64,000 bases of DNA, taken from assembly GCA_012295275.1 (NCBI GenBank), contig CM022673.1, positions 1,987,605-2,051,604 of the forward strand, given 5' to 3'. Numbering within the stretch: position 1 is the stretch's first letter; every line of letters begins with the position of its first letter. Under the pieces are notes generated by a model. That model saw only the letters and a program-made list of their open reading frames with translations. It had not been told where the DNA came from and did no database searches. Of the stretch, positions 61,541 through 64,000 are shown one piece after another. Origin of the DNA: Chrysomallon squamiferum. Its lineage: Eukaryota > Mollusca > Gastropoda > Neomphalida > Peltospiridae. A program made the translations under genes and the position numbers.

Positions 61541-61571
<31 letters not shown>

Positions 61572-63261
61572 AAATATTATTATTGTTATTATTATTTATT
61601 TATTTATTTGGAAATGAGAAAAAATAAAAAATAATTTAAAAATAAAAAATGTTTCATTATCAACAATCATTTGTATGTGTGTTTGCACACATACTCACAT
61701 CACAGTATCATTTTTAAAAAAGCATATAAATAATTAAACCAAATAAATTATATACCAAGTAAGAATTTATAATTAAATACAATAATATTAATAAGTAATG
61801 TATATTTCCTAATCAAATTAAAAATAAAAAAGTAGCAGATAGTATATGGGTGTTTTAAACTAAAAAGAACATTTGATCTGTGTACATAACTGTAAGTCAT
61901 GTATGTGAAAAGCATTCATATTTCAGCAACAATATAATGCAGCTTCACATGCAATTTCAAAAAAAAAAATTAAAATTAAAATTGATTATTTATTGTAACC
62001 AGAAACATTTTATTGACATTCTATGAAAAACATTTTTCCACTAACAGTAAAATGTTATTTTATATGGCATTTCTAAAATATGTTCTAAAAATTAATAAAA
62101 TTCGCAAGTACATATTTCTAATTAATTTTAAAAAAAAACCTGTTAACTGTAATCAGTCCAACATACAAGATGTATATTAAAAAATAATGTTTAAAGGAAA
62201 TGAAATATTATATTTGGCACTTCTGTATTTTCTAATTAAGAACAGTAATCAATATTTTCTAATTAAACCAATACCTCAAAATTCTACATGCTTACGAACA
62301 AAGTAAATTAATTTTGTTACCATCATTCTGCACATCCAAGGTGTAGGGTTTTACCTCTTTTTTTTTCTTTTCCCCAGTGATATTAATAAATACCTGCTTC
62401 AATCCAATTATCTCACATCCGCAGTAAATCCATTTCCATAATGAAATGTCATTAATTACTAAAATAACTGTACAGGTACAACAAATGAGTGATTATTTAT
62501 TATTCTGCAGGTAATTTTTCAACAAAATATATTTCTAAATCACAAACACTTCAGCATGTGTAATGTCATTTAAAAAAAAAAAAAAAAATTAATAATAATT
62601 TAATTGTAGATGATCATATAATTCAAACTGAACATTCTGTAACTGTATTTTGGCCACCACTGATAAAAATAAAAACAAAATGTTTTCTTTACAAAACAGT
62701 GAGCACCATTCGCCTGCAGCAAATGAAATCTTGTTAGTTGTATGTGACTGCACGAGTTCAAGTTCTACATCTCAGTTTGCAGTTGATCTCATCATAGCCT
62801 TCAGTGTTGACAGATTAATTCACAGGGTGACAAGCTCTGATTGGCTTTCAATTCATACCAGATAATTTTATAGCATTCTTCATCCAAAAATGCTCCCAAA
62901 TGAACAGTTTTGATAAATATTTCTACACACGCAGCACAAAGCCATTTTATATTATACGCAGCATTAATTTCAACATCGATGAAGAGAAAAACAAATTGGT
63001 CATACCCGATCTGTTACACAGATGTAACGTGATGAATGAACGGTTTGGCTGTCTTGACTTGAGTAACACTATATTGACAAAATGTCGAAGAAGTGTAACG
63101 CTAGCTCAGAAAAACAAGAAGTGCAATGATTTGGGTGAAAACTGTTCTTAAAAACTGGGCCATACAGCCAGAGTTTCCTACCTCCGAGTCAATATTCTCT
63201 ATTTCTCATGACCAGAGTTCCAATTAAACTGTGCTTTAAAAATGTGTAATTACTGGCTAGT

Positions 63262-63305
63262 CAGAGTGGGCTTGGTAGCCCAACAGTAAACATCGAGATT
63301 CCTGA
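63262..63305 (+). mobile_element. Possible tRNA-derived SINE head fragment
   Basis: The string GGCTTGGTAGCCCAACAGTA followed by AACATCGAGATTCCTGATC has the layout of a tRNA A-box and B-box region. The match is short and weak, and no SINE body is evident downstream. Confidence 0.25.
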
Positions 63306-64000
63306 TCAACAGAAATGTTTATCTGAGTTGTGCTGTGTGTATACACTCTGTATGTGTGTTTGCTAATCAAGTATTGCTTAGTCATACATTAATACATCAA
63401 ATCATTCTCCTAGATGAAAAATTAATGCTGTAAGAGAAAAAAAAAATATATCTCTATCTGTCATATATATATATATATAAAATTACTTAAAAGCACTAGA
63501 AAATGCAAAACAATGAAGAAATGATTACAGATTACTAATTTAAGTATTGAACTTTAAATTATGAATTCCAATCTAAATCATGGTATTTTAGCAATATATT
63601 TAGTACAAAAAGGTAAGGTTTTATTTTACATTTTTAATTTTTATGTTTCACTCTGAAGTAATTTATGTTCTTATCATTTCAAATCTGACAACAGTTTTAA
63701 TAACAAAAAGATATAATAAAAAGAAGTAGGAGAAGATGATGAAAATATGAAAATAAACAAACAAATAAATAAGTAAGGAATATATTACTATAAGACATTG
63801 AAATCAATAATAATTAAATTAAATTTAAATTATGTTTCACAGTCACACAGAAACAAAATTACTGTAGCAGTAATAATATTACACAAAAACTTGATAAAAC
63901 CTCACCACTCCGACATATACATTAAGGAGACATTACATCCAGTATTTCCTGTCATACTTAAGTTAACTCTTTCTTGGAAATCAATATAAACAAAGACAAC

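Noticed and set aside
62650-63151. Two short plus-strand frames
   Set aside because: Open and somewhat less AT-rich, but no recognisable domain, no clear splice signals and no joining frame. Left as unexplained sequence.

Overview
The window is animal nuclear DNA, most likely from a mollusc. Genes are spliced with ordinary GT-AG introns, intergenic DNA is very AT-rich, and GA, CA, TAA and TTTA microsatellites are everywhere. A degenerate interspersed element near 23.4-23.8 kb resembles a tRNA-derived SINE that I know from molluscan genomes. I did no database search, so the phylum is an inference and I do not name a species. There is no bacterial, viral, CRISPR or operon-like content.

Two protein genes are well supported, both on the minus strand. 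The first (3265-5319) is a complete 684-residue SLC26-family anion transporter. Its coding region lies in one exon, just downstream of an intron in the 5' untranslated region. The second is a 20-exon OSBPL8/OSBPL5-type lipid-transfer protein spanning 27757-50989. It has a basic N-terminus, a PH domain, an acidic linker, an OSBP-related lipid-binding domain with the EQISHHPP signature, a C-terminal helix and a tail membrane anchor. I placed every exon by its splice sites and reading phase. The summed coding length is 2579 nt, one base short of a multiple of three. The break maps to the penultimate exon.

A third gene is suggested only by an isolated putative terminal coding exon (60 codons plus stop, minus strand, 14306-14490) of unknown identity.

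Layout: 1-3.2 kb, non-coding with a GA tract and a small hairpin; 3.3-5.3 kb, SLC26 gene; 5.3-14.3 kb, non-coding with a 13-unit 50/48-bp tandem array, a 214-bp GA tract and a four-copy ~150-bp tandem repeat; 14.3-14.5 kb, orphan exon; 17.15-17.32 kb, an almost perfect extra copy of OSBPL8 exon 7 with its flanking intron; 17.5-27.7 kb, very AT-rich DNA that probably includes the OSBPL8 3' UTR; 27.8-51 kb, OSBPL8 exons with introns full of degenerate tandem repeats; 51-64 kb, non-coding upstream DNA.

The two clear genes are unrelated in function: plasma-membrane anion transport, and ER-plasma membrane phospholipid exchange. I see no previously undescribed system. The points most worth checking are the displaced duplicate exon, the frame break that would remove the membrane anchor, and the locus-specific tandem arrays inside the OSBPL8 introns.
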